A stretch of DNA of 49,838 nucleotides from Lachnospiraceae bacterium UBA938 (GTDB lineage: Bacteria > Bacillota > Clostridia > Lachnospirales > Lachnospiraceae). The notes under the pieces are model-generated. The model had not been told where the DNA came from. It did not search any database and saw only the letters and a list, made by a program, of their open reading frames with translations. Position numbers and translations under genes: made by a program. Positions 1 to 8,266 of the stretch are shown here, piece by piece. The DNA lies in assembly GCA_002293475.1 (NCBI GenBank), contig DBDG01000054.1, forward strand, positions 39,279-89,116, written 5' to 3'. Position 1 is the first letter of the stretch. Every line of letters starts with the position of its first letter.

Positions 1-23
1 ACCGATGACCCACAAGCGACACC

Positions 24-914
24 CTATCCCTTCACCGCCCCCAAGGCAATCCCTTCGGCAAAATACTTCTGAAGAAAGGGATATATTATTAAAACCGGAA
101 GCAACGCCACAAAAGCAATCGCCATACGTATGGATATCTGGGGAACCGTCATGGCCGTTCCTGCCGATGCGGCAATGGAGTTGGCTTGAATCGCCTGGAT
201 ATCTTGGATCATTTTGTTTAACAGTACCTGGATGCTGTAAAACTTGGAGTCAGTCAGATAATAAAGACCGTTGGTCCAGTCATTCCAGTAAGCCAGTCCG
301 GAGAACAATCCCATTGTTACTAGGATGGGTTTGCTAAGGGGCATGGCAATCCTAGTAAACAGGATGCGGTGGCCGGCACCATCGATCTTGGCAACTTCAT
401 AGAGTGATTCCGGCACTGAGTGCATCATGTGGGTCCGGATTAAGATAACACTCATCGGATTGACCAGCAAATTGGGCAGCAGCAGCGCCCAGATGGTATT
501 TTTGATTTGGAACATCGTCGTCCACATAATATAAGCCGGAACCAACCCGCCGTTGAAAATCATCGTAAAAAAGATGATGAAATTAATCAGGCGGCGAAAG
601 ACTAGTTTTTTATCGGCAAGGGCATAAGCCATCATGGAGGAAAGCAGGACATTGGCCACGGTTCCGAGAACTGTTACCACGATGGTCATGCCGTAGGCTC
701 TGAATACGGTTCCTTTGTTTAGCCAGATATAGCGGTAGGCCTCCAGACTGAACTCGGAAGGGAAAAAGGAGTAGCCATTGCTGATCAGGGCTTTTTCTGA
801 GGATATGGAGGACATGAAAAGCAGTATAATAGGAACCACCACAATCAGGGTGATCAAGATTAACAAAACATGGATTGCGGATTGGTAAGCGTAAAAACTC
901 TTTGATTTAATCAT
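24..914 (-). CDS. Carbohydrate ABC transporter permease, YtcP/LplC type (left importer)
   Basis: This 296-aa integral membrane protein is one of two permeases of a sugar importer. It has an N-terminal membrane segment (about residues 13-35) and several later ones. The cytoplasmic EAA-type loop that contacts the ATPase is visible (YEVAKIDGAG... then MPLSKP). The C-terminus (QKYFAEGIALGAVKG) is typical of YtcP/LplC proteins of CUT1-type importers. It is the last gene of the minus-strand operon binding protein - GH3 - LplB-type permease - YtcP-type permease, and starts 9 bp after its partner ends. No ATPase is encoded nearby, which is usual for these systems because they share an MsmK-like ATPase. 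The substrate cannot be read from the sequence; the GH3 gene in the operon suggests an oligosaccharide or glycoside. Confidence 0.93.
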   Translation of the reverse strand: MIKSKSFYAYQSAIHVLLILITLIVVVPIILLFMSSISSEKALISNGYSFFPSEFSLEAYRYIWLNKGTVFRAYGMTIVVTVLGTVANVLLSSMMAYALADKKLVFRRLINFIIFFTMIFNGGLVPAYIMWTTMFQIKNTIWALLLPNLLVNPMSVILIRTHMMHSVPESLYEVAKIDGAGHRILFTRIAMPLSKPILVTMGLFSGLAYWNDWTNGLYYLTDSKFYSIQVLLNKMIQDIQAIQANSIAASAGTAMTVPQISIRMAIAFVALLPVLIIYPFLQKYFAEGIALGAVKG

Positions 915-923
915 CGTCTCCTC

Positions 924-1847
924 CTAGAAAATAGCATTTTCTTTATTGATCTTCCTGACGATAAGGTTACTTGATACTACTAGGACAAAGCCTACCAGTG
1001 ACTGGAACACACTGGCCGCCGAAGACCGCCCGATGCCGCCGACGGATATCAGGGCGCGGTAAACATAGGTGTCGATTGTATTGGTGACGTCGAAAAGCGC
1101 GCCGGAGTTCTGCGGTACTTGATAAAACAAACCGAAGTCGGAATTGAATATCCTGCCCACACTCAGAAGCAGCAGCGTAGTCAGCGACGGAACCAGTGCC
1201 GGCAACGTAATAAAGCGGATCTGCTGCCATTTTGAAGCACCGTCCAGCTTGGCCGCTTCGTATAAAGCCGGATCGATTCCGGCTATGCCGGCAATATAGA
1301 TCATACAGCCATAACCCACGCCCTTCCACAAATGGACAAAACTAAGGATGAACGGCCAGTAACGGGGGGTGGTATACCAAAATACTTCTTCTTGACCCAG
1401 TGATTCGAGAACGGCGTTGATCATCCCGTTTTCGGTCGAAAGGAAAGCATAGACGATGTAGCTCACAATGACCATGGAGACTAAAAAAGGCAGCAGGATG
1501 GCGCTCTGGTAGATTTTTCTGGCCTTTTTATTGTAAATATCTGTAATCATGATGGCGACTAGAATGCCGAAAAACAGATCTAGGACGATAAAAGCCATAT
1601 TGTAAAGGAGTGTATTCCGGATCAGAATGGCGGCATCGTTACGGAACAAGTAGGTAAAGTTGGAAAAACCTACCCACTCACTGCCCCATATCCCCAACTG
1701 GGCCGAATATTTCTTAAATGCTACGACAATCCCGGCCATCGGGATATAATTATTGATGATAATATACGACAGTCCCGGTAGCAGCATAAAATATAAAGGC
1801 ACCGACCGGATGAGATTTTTTTTAAATTGGGCTGTATTATTAACCAT
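924..1847 (-). CDS. Carbohydrate ABC transporter permease, LplB type (left importer)
   Basis: This 307-aa multi-spanning permease pairs with the YtcP-type protein downstream. The EAA loop is clear (YEAAKLDGASKWQQIRFITL), and the N-terminus (SVPLYFMLLPGLSYIIINNY) is characteristic of LplB proteins. The frame is open further upstream to 1952, but that extension would overlap the end of the GH3 gene. The ATG at 1847 has a good AGAGGAGAGG ribosome site, and it gives exactly the length of the second LplB paralogue in this window (307 aa). I therefore place the start at 1847, 54 bp after the GH3 gene. The coupling with GH3 and the binding protein indicates one transcript. Confidence 0.93.
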   Translation of the reverse strand: MVNNTAQFKKNLIRSVPLYFMLLPGLSYIIINNYIPMAGIVVAFKKYSAQLGIWGSEWVGFSNFTYLFRNDAAILIRNTLLYNMAFIVLDLFFGILVAIMITDIYNKKARKIYQSAILLPFLVSMVIVSYIVYAFLSTENGMINAVLESLGQEEVFWYTTPRYWPFILSFVHLWKGVGYGCMIYIAGIAGIDPALYEAAKLDGASKWQQIRFITLPALVPSLTTLLLLSVGRIFNSDFGLFYQVPQNSGALFDVTNTIDTYVYRALISVGGIGRSSAASVFQSLVGFVLVVSSNLIVRKINKENAIF

Positions 1848-1900
1848 TTGCCTCTCCTCTTTATGTTCATCCCCATATAGTACTTTTTTTGTAATTGATT

Positions 1901-4750
1901 TTACATACCGTAAAGCAATTTCTTTATAACCGTCAGGATATGCACTGCGCATTTCTGCAGGTCGCCTCTACATATGGTCTGATGCCGGTCATATTCCCCA
2001 TAATATATGATTGCATGCCCGTCGTCGCTAACTTCTGCCATCTGTCTTGTCAAAGGCGTTTTAAACGGGTCGGCTTTGCCGGCGGAGCGGATAAATTCCG
2101 GCCGGCCGGTGGCTGCCGTGTAGACCGGCTCATGATCCACCGTAATCATATCTCCTTCCACAGTTGCTTTATGCCCTTCTCCTAATATGGCGGTACACCG
2201 CTCTTGGCCGTCGCTCTTTAATTTAAAGGAATTCCAATGTTCCTCATAAAAAGGCAACTGCTCAAAGACTTTGGCAAAGAGGATCTGACCCCTTTCGTCG
2301 AAGACGGGTTCCATTTGCTTTAAGGCCAGTAAAATCTCTCTTATCTTGCTTTTTCCGCCCGGCATGATCAGGTCATTGCCGGCATGCATGGATTTACTTG
2401 CGCTGCTGCTCCCCCCGTTCCAGTCGGTCATAATCAGGCCGTCGAAACCCCATTCATCTCTGGCCAGGGCCGTACATAAATCATAGCTGTCGGCGGTGGG
2501 AACGCCGTTGATTAGATTATAGGAAGTCATGATAGCCAGCGGCTGTGATTTTCGCACCGCGATTTCAAAGCCTTTTAAGTAGATTTCCCGGAGTGCCCGT
2601 TGGCTGATCCATTCATCTACCGCAGAACGGTTGGTTTCCTGGTTATTGGCGGCAAAATGCTTAATGCATGCACCGACGCCGAGGCCGTTCTCCTGGATAC
2701 CGGATACGAAGGCCGCTGCCATGATTCCCGAAACCAACGGATCTTCGGAGTAATATTCAAAGTTCCGTCCGCACAGCGGATCACGGTGAATGTTCATGCC
2801 TGGCGCCAGCATAATATGCGCACCTATTTCCCTCATCTCAGTGGCCATGGCCTGGCCGATCTCTGTCATGACCATGGGATCGAAGCTTTGCGCCAAAAGT
2901 GTGCCTGATGGCCAAGCCGTACAATAACGGTGACGCTTTTCCTTTTGACCGGTCAGCAGATTAAGTGCTTCATATTCCTGCCGGACCCGGATTCCGCCCG
3001 GCCCGTCAACTAGGACGACCGAAGGAATGCCATACTTATCTGTCAGGGTGCGGGTTGTTTCTCCGGCTGCTCCGGGCACGCTTTCCGAATTTGCGCCGAT
3101 AACCGGATTGTTTTCGTCAGCCACGCCCCAGCCGCTTCCGCAGTTCAGCGTCGTCAGTTCCTCATCGGTCATCTGTGCCGCCAGCTCTTCATAAGTGGCT
3201 TTTCCGGCCAGTACATCTGCCCACATGACCTTTTGAACAGGTACGGTGACAACCTTTTCATATGGCTGGATGCGGCGGTAAGCCGGGTCAGTCGTATAGG
3301 TGATGACCGTCTCTTCCCGGACTGTGGGTTCTGCTTCCTTTACAGAAGGGAAACCGGGATTTATGCGGATTTCCGGCAAGCCGGGATAAAAATTATCATT
3401 ATCTACGTAGTTACGGTGATGAATCTCCTCCAGACCGTCTGGCAGCGGCAGAATCACGTCGGCCTTGCTGACCGGAACATCCTCCTCGACAAGCACCTTG
3501 CCGATAGACTGGGTCATTCTTGATGAAGTGCCCGCCCGGAACAGATAAATTCCTTTTTTCACTATATAGAATCCGGAAGCTTCATCATATATCGCCAGTT
3601 CCTCAAAAGTGGTTTCCAGTAACACTGTCTGCGTCTCGCCCGGGGACATGGTGCCGGTTTTAACAAAGGCTTTCAATTCCTGCCACGGCATATCTGCCTC
3701 CGTATTAGCGGCGGTTACATATAGCTGGAGTACCTCAGCTCCGGGATAATTACCGGTATTGGTGACTGCGGCAGTAATGCGGAAGTAATTGTCTTCCTTA
3801 CGCAGACCCTTTAACGCAACGGTAAAATCAGTATAACTTCTGCCAAATCCGAATTCATATACCGGCTTAATGTCAAAACTGTCAAAATACCGGTAGCCTA
3901 CGAAAATGCCTTCCCGATACATTTCCAAGTCCGCATTGCCGTCATTGTTAGCAAACGTCGCCGCCGCGGGATAATCCTCATATCTGGCTGCCCAGGTATC
4001 CGTCAGCTTGCCCGTCGGAACCAAGGTAGCATTCAAAACATCCCTGACCGCCCGGCCGCCCTCCTGCCCTGCCAGTCCCATCAGCAGAATACTGTCTGGC
4101 CGAACCGCTTTCACCGAGCTGATATCAATGACCCCGCCTACATTCAGAACCACGATCAGTTCCTTAAAATATTTTCTCATCAGGCGCAGGTTATCTTTTT
4201 CCTGTACGGCCAGCAGATAATCACCGATCTCGGTTCTTTCCGGCGAAGCTTCAGCGCGGTTTAGCATCTGCCGGTCGCTGCCTTCCCCGGAATTACGGGA
4301 AATCACGTAGATTCCGGTATCACTTTGCCGGGCTGCCGCCGCCACGTCGTCCTCTTGAAGGAAGGGCTCAGGAAACACAAAGGTATGCATGACCTGATTC
4401 TTCTGCCTGACCTTCAGACGATCATAATCTTCCGCCAGAAGCCGCAAGCCGGCCGCCGTTACCACCTCGTAGCCCCCTGCTTCAAAAGCATCGAGAATAT
4501 GGATATGATATCGGGGAGACTGATCGACCAAGGCATCGCCGCCGCCGCTCAGCCCGCCGTTAAAAGGATCCCCCGAGCCGGTTCCGCCTCGGACTGTCCT
4601 TACGGCTCCGATGCCGAACAACGCAATCTTTCCTGTCTTTTTAAGCGGTAAAGCTCCCTTATTCTCCAGCAGGACCATCCCCGCCGCCGCCGTCAGATAG
4701 GCTGTTTCGGCATTCTTTCGTTCTCTTTCACTCATCGGTATTTTTTCCAT
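1901..4750 (-). CDS. Glycoside hydrolase family 3 protein with swapped domain order (beta-glucosidase-like)
   Basis: This 949-aa protein has no signal peptide, so it should act in the cytoplasm on imported sugar. The domain order is reversed compared with most GH3 enzymes. The domain usually found second comes first (about residues 20-280, with MVLLENKGALPL and RNSGEGSDR). A fibronectin-III-like domain follows (about 330-430), and the (beta/alpha)8 domain comes last (about 530-840). The likely acid/base is Glu156 in GEGSDR. The nucleophile is Asp776 in MTDWNG; the substrate-binding KHFAANNQE stretch is also present. This order is known from beta-glucosidases of rumen and gut Clostridia, so I call it beta-glucosidase-like, but beta-xylosidase or another exo-activity is possible. 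About 100 C-terminal residues follow the barrel without a recognised domain. The ribosome site is weak (AGGA about 6 bp before the ATG). Confidence 0.92.
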   Translation of the reverse strand: MEKIPMSERERKNAETAYLTAAAGMVLLENKGALPLKKTGKIALFGIGAVRTVRGGTGSGDPFNGGLSGGGDALVDQSPRYHIHILDAFEAGGYEVVTAAGLRLLAEDYDRLKVRQKNQVMHTFVFPEPFLQEDDVAAAARQSDTGIYVISRNSGEGSDRQMLNRAEASPERTEIGDYLLAVQEKDNLRLMRKYFKELIVVLNVGGVIDISSVKAVRPDSILLMGLAGQEGGRAVRDVLNATLVPTGKLTDTWAARYEDYPAAATFANNDGNADLEMYREGIFVGYRYFDSFDIKPVYEFGFGRSYTDFTVALKGLRKEDNYFRITAAVTNTGNYPGAEVLQLYVTAANTEADMPWQELKAFVKTGTMSPGETQTVLLETTFEELAIYDEASGFYIVKKGIYLFRAGTSSRMTQSIGKVLVEEDVPVSKADVILPLPDGLEEIHHRNYVDNDNFYPGLPEIRINPGFPSVKEAEPTVREETVITYTTDPAYRRIQPYEKVVTVPVQKVMWADVLAGKATYEELAAQMTDEELTTLNCGSGWGVADENNPVIGANSESVPGAAGETTRTLTDKYGIPSVVLVDGPGGIRVRQEYEALNLLTGQKEKRHRYCTAWPSGTLLAQSFDPMVMTEIGQAMATEMREIGAHIMLAPGMNIHRDPLCGRNFEYYSEDPLVSGIMAAAFVSGIQENGLGVGACIKHFAANNQETNRSAVDEWISQRALREIYLKGFEIAVRKSQPLAIMTSYNLINGVPTADSYDLCTALARDEWGFDGLIMTDWNGGSSSASKSMHAGNDLIMPGGKSKIREILLALKQMEPVFDERGQILFAKVFEQLPFYEEHWNSFKLKSDGQERCTAILGEGHKATVEGDMITVDHEPVYTAATGRPEFIRSAGKADPFKTPLTRQMAEVSDDGHAIIYYGEYDRHQTICRGDLQKCAVHILTVIKKLLYGM

Positions 4751-4771
4751 TTTTAGATCCTATCCCTTATA

Positions 4772-4808
4772 GAAAGGAGCATGGAGGTTTTACCGTCATG
4801 CTCCTTTC
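4772..4808 (-). promoter_or_regulatory. 12-bp perfect stem-loop between binding-protein and GH3 genes
   Basis: GAAAGGAGCATG (4772-4783) is exactly complementary to CATGCTCCTTTC (4797-4808) across a 13-nt loop. It lies just after the stop of the binding-protein gene and before the GH3 start. On the minus strand it is followed by TATAAGGG rather than a run of T, so it is more likely an mRNA 3'-stabilising or partial-termination hairpin than a full terminator. Such hairpins commonly let a binding protein be made in excess over the genes downstream. Confidence 0.7.
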
Positions 4809-4827
4809 CGCATACTCTACTTATTTA

Positions 4828-6378
4828 TTACTGCTGTGCCAGCCAAGCGTCAAGCTGTTCTTGTTTGGTGTCAATAATATCCTGCAGACCCGCACTATAA
4901 AGTGCTTGGTTAAAATCATCGATGGCCGGTCCCGGATCGACGGATCCGGTCGTAATCTGACCAAGATACTGGCTGGTAACGTCCGTGACCGCCGCAATCT
5001 GATCCGTTACTGACGTTAGGTCCGGTGTGAATCCATAGGCCATGGAAGGAATCGCGTTCCCGTCCACCTCTTGATACTGTTCAAAAATATCCGCGCTGTT
5101 TCCATCCCATACATGGCTGTTGAACTGATTAGGAAGAATATAGCCCATATTCTGATGGTATCCGCAGCTTTCTGCCGTCACGCCTTCTGGGAAATTCGCC
5201 GTACCGTCTGCTTGTTCTACCCAGTGAACGCCTTCAACGCCCCAGTTCAGTAAGTCATTGGCTTCTTTAGTCTGGCTGATCCAGTTGAGCAGTTCCATCG
5301 CTTTTTCCGGCTTAGGTGAGCCCGCGCCGACTCCGAAACTGATTGCATTGATTCCCCCAGTCGTCATCATATTGGTATCTACCGGTACAATCGTTGTATC
5401 ATAACCAGTCTGGTCATCTTTTTCCTGTTTAGTATTAGGTTTGGAGTTTGTCATATAGGAAAACAGATTTCCGGCTCGCATCTGGGCTTCGCCGCTGTCA
5501 ATCGAAGTAGCCATATCCTTCGCGACATAACCTTTCTGATACCAATCCCTGACCAAATCCACCAGATAGCGGAAATCCTCTGATTCATAGAAATTTGTCA
5601 CTGTCGTTGTCTGTCCGTAATTTTCCAGTACTCCAGTTCCCGTGACTTGTCCCAGTCCGTCAAAGCTGACTGTCTGGCCTCCCGGTGTCGCTGCGCTCAT
5701 TCCGCCCGCGCTTCCTCCGAACATAATCATATCGGGATAGAGTGCCTGTACCTTTTCATAAGCGGCAGTAATATCTTCATAAGTTTTAACGCTGGCCGGG
5801 TCGATTCCCGCTGCTTCCAAGCAATCAGTCCGCAACACCATCGCGTTAGGCATACTGCGTTCCTTCATGGTCGGTATACCATATATTAAGTCACCGACCG
5901 TACAGCATTTAATGGCATCCATGCCCAATAACTCTACGATATAAGGGGCATTTTCCAGATAAGGCGTCAAATCCACCAGATAGTCTGATGCCGCATATGT
6001 CACTGCGTTGCTGCTGAACATCGGGAACAGATCTACCTGTTCACCACCTGCTAACATCAGCGGCAGCTGGCTTCCCCAGGTACTGAACGTCATCGGCATA
6101 AGGGTTACTTCCATATTAAGTTGTTCTCTGGTCAGTTCGTTGAACCGTTCGTTAACCTTCTCCTGATCCTGTGAATCTTGGGCAACGACATAGACCAACA
6201 CTGCCTGATACATTTCTTCATCGTTCGCCGCAGTACTGCTGTCTGCCGCTTCACCTGCCTGAGCATCTTCGCCCGCTGTTCCGCCAGCGGTATTATCGCT
6301 GCCACAACCGGCAAGGGTACCTGTCAGAAGTACGACTGTCATTATTAATGATAACAATGCTAAAAATTTGTTCTTCAT
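4828..6378 (-). CDS. Extracellular solute-binding lipoprotein of the left sugar importer
   Basis: This 516-aa secreted lipoprotein has a basic N-terminus, a hydrophobic core and the lipobox LAGC with the lipidated Cys at residue 25. A Gly/Ala/Asp/Ser-rich linker follows. The length and the C-terminal region (PAIDDFNQALYSAGLQ...) fit the large binding proteins (LipO type, family 1) that pair with LplB/YtcP permeases. It would capture the sugar outside the membrane and deliver it to the two permeases. It is the first gene of the operon, and its 5' region is shared with the divergent esterase operon at 6560. The start has an AGGGAGG-type ribosome site. Ligand not predictable. Confidence 0.93.
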   Translation of the reverse strand: MKNKFLALLSLIMTVVLLTGTLAGCGSDNTAGGTAGEDAQAGEAADSSTAANDEEMYQAVLVYVVAQDSQDQEKVNERFNELTREQLNMEVTLMPMTFSTWGSQLPLMLAGGEQVDLFPMFSSNAVTYAASDYLVDLTPYLENAPYIVELLGMDAIKCCTVGDLIYGIPTMKERSMPNAMVLRTDCLEAAGIDPASVKTYEDITAAYEKVQALYPDMIMFGGSAGGMSAATPGGQTVSFDGLGQVTGTGVLENYGQTTTVTNFYESEDFRYLVDLVRDWYQKGYVAKDMATSIDSGEAQMRAGNLFSYMTNSKPNTKQEKDDQTGYDTTIVPVDTNMMTTGGINAISFGVGAGSPKPEKAMELLNWISQTKEANDLLNWGVEGVHWVEQADGTANFPEGVTAESCGYHQNMGYILPNQFNSHVWDGNSADIFEQYQEVDGNAIPSMAYGFTPDLTSVTDQIAAVTDVTSQYLGQITTGSVDPGPAIDDFNQALYSAGLQDIIDTKQEQLDAWLAQQ

Positions 6379-6493
6379 AAATACCTCCCTGTTTTTTGAT
6401 TGTAATCATATTATCCCCTTTTTTATTTTTTATTGCTTGCACTTTCCAAGAAAATATTGTCACTTTCTAATTTATATTATCATAATTCTCAAA

Positions 6494-6512
6494 AATGTAA
6501 ACGTTTGACATT
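6494..6512 (+). promoter_or_regulatory. LacI-type operator, copy 1 (overlaps -35)
   Basis: AATGTAAACGTTTGACATT consists of an AAACGTTT core flanked by AATGT and ACATT, with one extra G in the right arm. The same 19 bases recur at 13223-13241. The operator covers the -35 box (6505-6510), so a bound repressor would block RNA polymerase. The LacI protein at 16520 is the obvious candidate. It resembles a CcpA cre site but has one extra base. Confidence 0.75.
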
Positions 6513-6533
6513 TATTTATCTAAATGCTATAAT
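6505..6533 (+). promoter_or_regulatory. Sigma-A promoter of the esterase operon 6560-9409
   Basis: A consensus -35 TTGACA (6505-6510) and a consensus -10 TATAAT (6528-6533) are separated by 17 bp. This is intrinsically a very strong promoter, which fits tight control by the overlapping operator. The AGGAGG ribosome site (6544-6549) and the ATG at 6560 follow. Confidence 0.85.
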
Positions 6534-6559
6534 ATAACCTGAGAGGAGGTTTATAAATT

Positions 6560-7399
6560 ATGGCATATATGGAATTTAACGCGCTTTCCGTGATTTTATG
6601 CGGCTCATTTTCCGCTAAGGTTTTTCTTCCGGAGATGCCGCGGATGGAACTCGGAAGTAACGGCCAAGGGAAAAAATATCCGGTCTTGTGGCTTTATCAC
6701 AGCGAGGGCGGAACGGCTCTTGACTGGGTCAAGACTACGGCCGAGCAGGGCGCGACAGAACACGGTATCATTCTGATCGCGCCGGATGCCCAACATTCGC
6801 TTTGCACCAATATGGATTACGGTCCGCAATATGAGAAGTTTGCTGCCGAAGAACTCCCTAGGATCTTCCGGCATGTGCTGCCGATCAGTGCCGATCCTGC
6901 CGATAACTGGATCGGCGGGGTAGGAACCGGCGCTTACGGCGCGCTTAAGCTGGCGCTCAAGAACCCGGAAGTCTTTTCACGGGCGGTCGCGCTGAACGGA
7001 ATCCTTGACATGACGCGGGTGATCCGCTTGGCACAGGAAGGCCGGGAAACGGGTATTTTTCACCATAAAGCCTCACTGGAAGCCGTATTCGGCAATCTTG
7101 ATGAATATGCAGACAGTGAAAACGATCTGTACATGCTCGCGGCAAAGGCTAGGCAGGGACGATATTTTTTAAGCTGCCACGAGCAGTTTTGCTACCGGGA
7201 AGAAACCGAGGAGGTCGCCGCCCTTTTAGGCGATCTAGCCAAGTTGAACCTAGAAAGGCAAGACGAGCCTGACGGCCCGAGCCGGCATGCGCTGACGGCG
7301 GCGATTGCCTGGCTTACCGGACAATCTCAGGAGCCAAATGGCTCAGATGAATCCGGCGCGTCCCTTACGTTCAATATTAATAAGGAAAAGGAGGCATAA
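6560..7399 (+). CDS. Esterase-family (PF00756-like) protein lacking the catalytic serine; probable pseudoenzyme
   Basis: This 279-aa alpha/beta-hydrolase-fold protein is related to the putative-esterase (esterase D/feruloyl esterase) family, and has no signal peptide. The fold region aligns with the two sister esterases in the window (PVLWLYHSEGG; then NWIGGVGTGAYGALKLAL). The usual nucleophile elbow G-x-S-x-G is GVGTGA here, with Gly122 (codon GGA) where the Ser should be. The C-terminal His region, which reads HNWEYCNRH in the neighbour, is degraded to EPDGPSRHA. The reading frame is intact, so this looks like an evolved non-catalytic paralogue rather than a decayed gene. It could be a binding, sensing or partner protein. 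It is first in the operon with 7402 and 8267, under the LacI-type operator. Confidence 0.85.
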   Translation: MAYMEFNALSVILCGSFSAKVFLPEMPRMELGSNGQGKKYPVLWLYHSEGGTALDWVKTTAEQGATEHGIILIAPDAQHSLCTNMDYGPQYEKFAAEELPRIFRHVLPISADPADNWIGGVGTGAYGALKLALKNPEVFSRAVALNGILDMTRVIRLAQEGRETGIFHHKASLEAVFGNLDEYADSENDLYMLAAKARQGRYFLSCHEQFCYREETEEVAALLGDLAKLNLERQDEPDGPSRHALTAAIAWLTGQSQEPNGSDESGASLTFNINKEKEA

Positions 7400-7401
7400 A
7401 C

Positions 7402-8211
7402 ATGGCCAATATCCGTCTACATTATTTTTCTGAATGTCTGAAAATGACAGTGGGTGTCAACGTGATTTTACCGGAAGATACCTGGGGCCATTCGCTGGCC
7501 CACCGCCCGGAAGGCTACCGCTATCCTGTCTTGTGGCTGCAGTCGGGCGGTGGCTTTGATTATAGCGACTGGCAAAGATACACGGCCTTGGAACTTTATG
7601 CCGCTGAGGCGGGTATTGCCGTGGTCTGCAGTGGAACCTACTGTTCCGGCTATATGGACACCAAGCATGGCGACTTTAAATATTTCACTCAGCTGTCGGT
7701 GGAAACCCCGCAGGTGGTCCGGCATCTTTTTCCGCTTTCCGATGACCCGGCGGAAAACTTTATTGCCGGATTTTCGATGGGTGGCTACGGCAGCTTAAAA
7801 TGGCTGGTACGCGACCCGGAGCAGTTCGCCGCCTTCGGGCTGTTTTCCGGAGTCAAGAATGTCCCGGAGATCTTGCCGGAGGAAGCGGACCGGGAAGATA
7901 GTTTTTATATGTTCGCATCGGCATTTGGCGCCCGGCGGGACGTAATTGACACGGAAAACGATATTACCTATATGATCAAAAAACGCTTGGCCGAGGGACG
8001 GCAATTTCCCCGCGGTTATATGGCTACCGGCATGGAAGACAGCCATTATGAGGACAATCTGTATTTTATGAATAAGTACCGGGAATTGGGGCTTGAATGT
8101 GAGATTACCGTCGATCATGGCGCCCATAACTGGGAGTATTGCAACCGGCATGTCAAATTATTTTTAGACTGGCTGGATCTGGGGCAGACTTTTAAACGGG
8201 CAACCGAGTAA
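7402..8211 (+). CDS. Cytoplasmic esterase, PF00756-like
   Basis: This 269-aa alpha/beta-hydrolase has a complete triad: Ser125 in GFSMGGYGS, Asp213 in GMEDSHYEDN, and His242 in HGAHNWEYCNRH. The family includes acetyl, feruloyl and S-formylglutathione esterases and trehalose mycolyltransferase relatives. No signal peptide is present, so its ester substrate must be taken up first. It begins 2 bp after the preceding pseudoenzyme, with an AAGGAGG ribosome site, which implies co-translation and perhaps a heteromer of the two. The acyl group it removes is not predictable. Confidence 0.9.
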   Translation: MANIRLHYFSECLKMTVGVNVILPEDTWGHSLAHRPEGYRYPVLWLQSGGGFDYSDWQRYTALELYAAEAGIAVVCSGTYCSGYMDTKHGDFKYFTQLSVETPQVVRHLFPLSDDPAENFIAGFSMGGYGSLKWLVRDPEQFAAFGLFSGVKNVPEILPEEADREDSFYMFASAFGARRDVIDTENDITYMIKKRLAEGRQFPRGYMATGMEDSHYEDNLYFMNKYRELGLECEITVDHGAHNWEYCNRHVKLFLDWLDLGQTFKRATE

Positions 8212-8266
8212 TCACGCTATGGCCTGATATGACAGACCACATAACAACAGACAGGAGAAAGCAGGT

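Noticed and set aside
1848..1952. Upstream extension of the LplB-type permease frame
   Set aside because: It overlaps the coding end of the GH3 gene, and the ATG at 1847 has a strong ribosome site and gives the same length as the other LplB paralogue.
6497..6511. CcpA cre site at the esterase promoters
   Set aside because: The sequence TGTAAACGTTTGACA has one extra base relative to the 14-bp cre pattern, and a local LacI gene explains it better. CcpA is not fully excluded.
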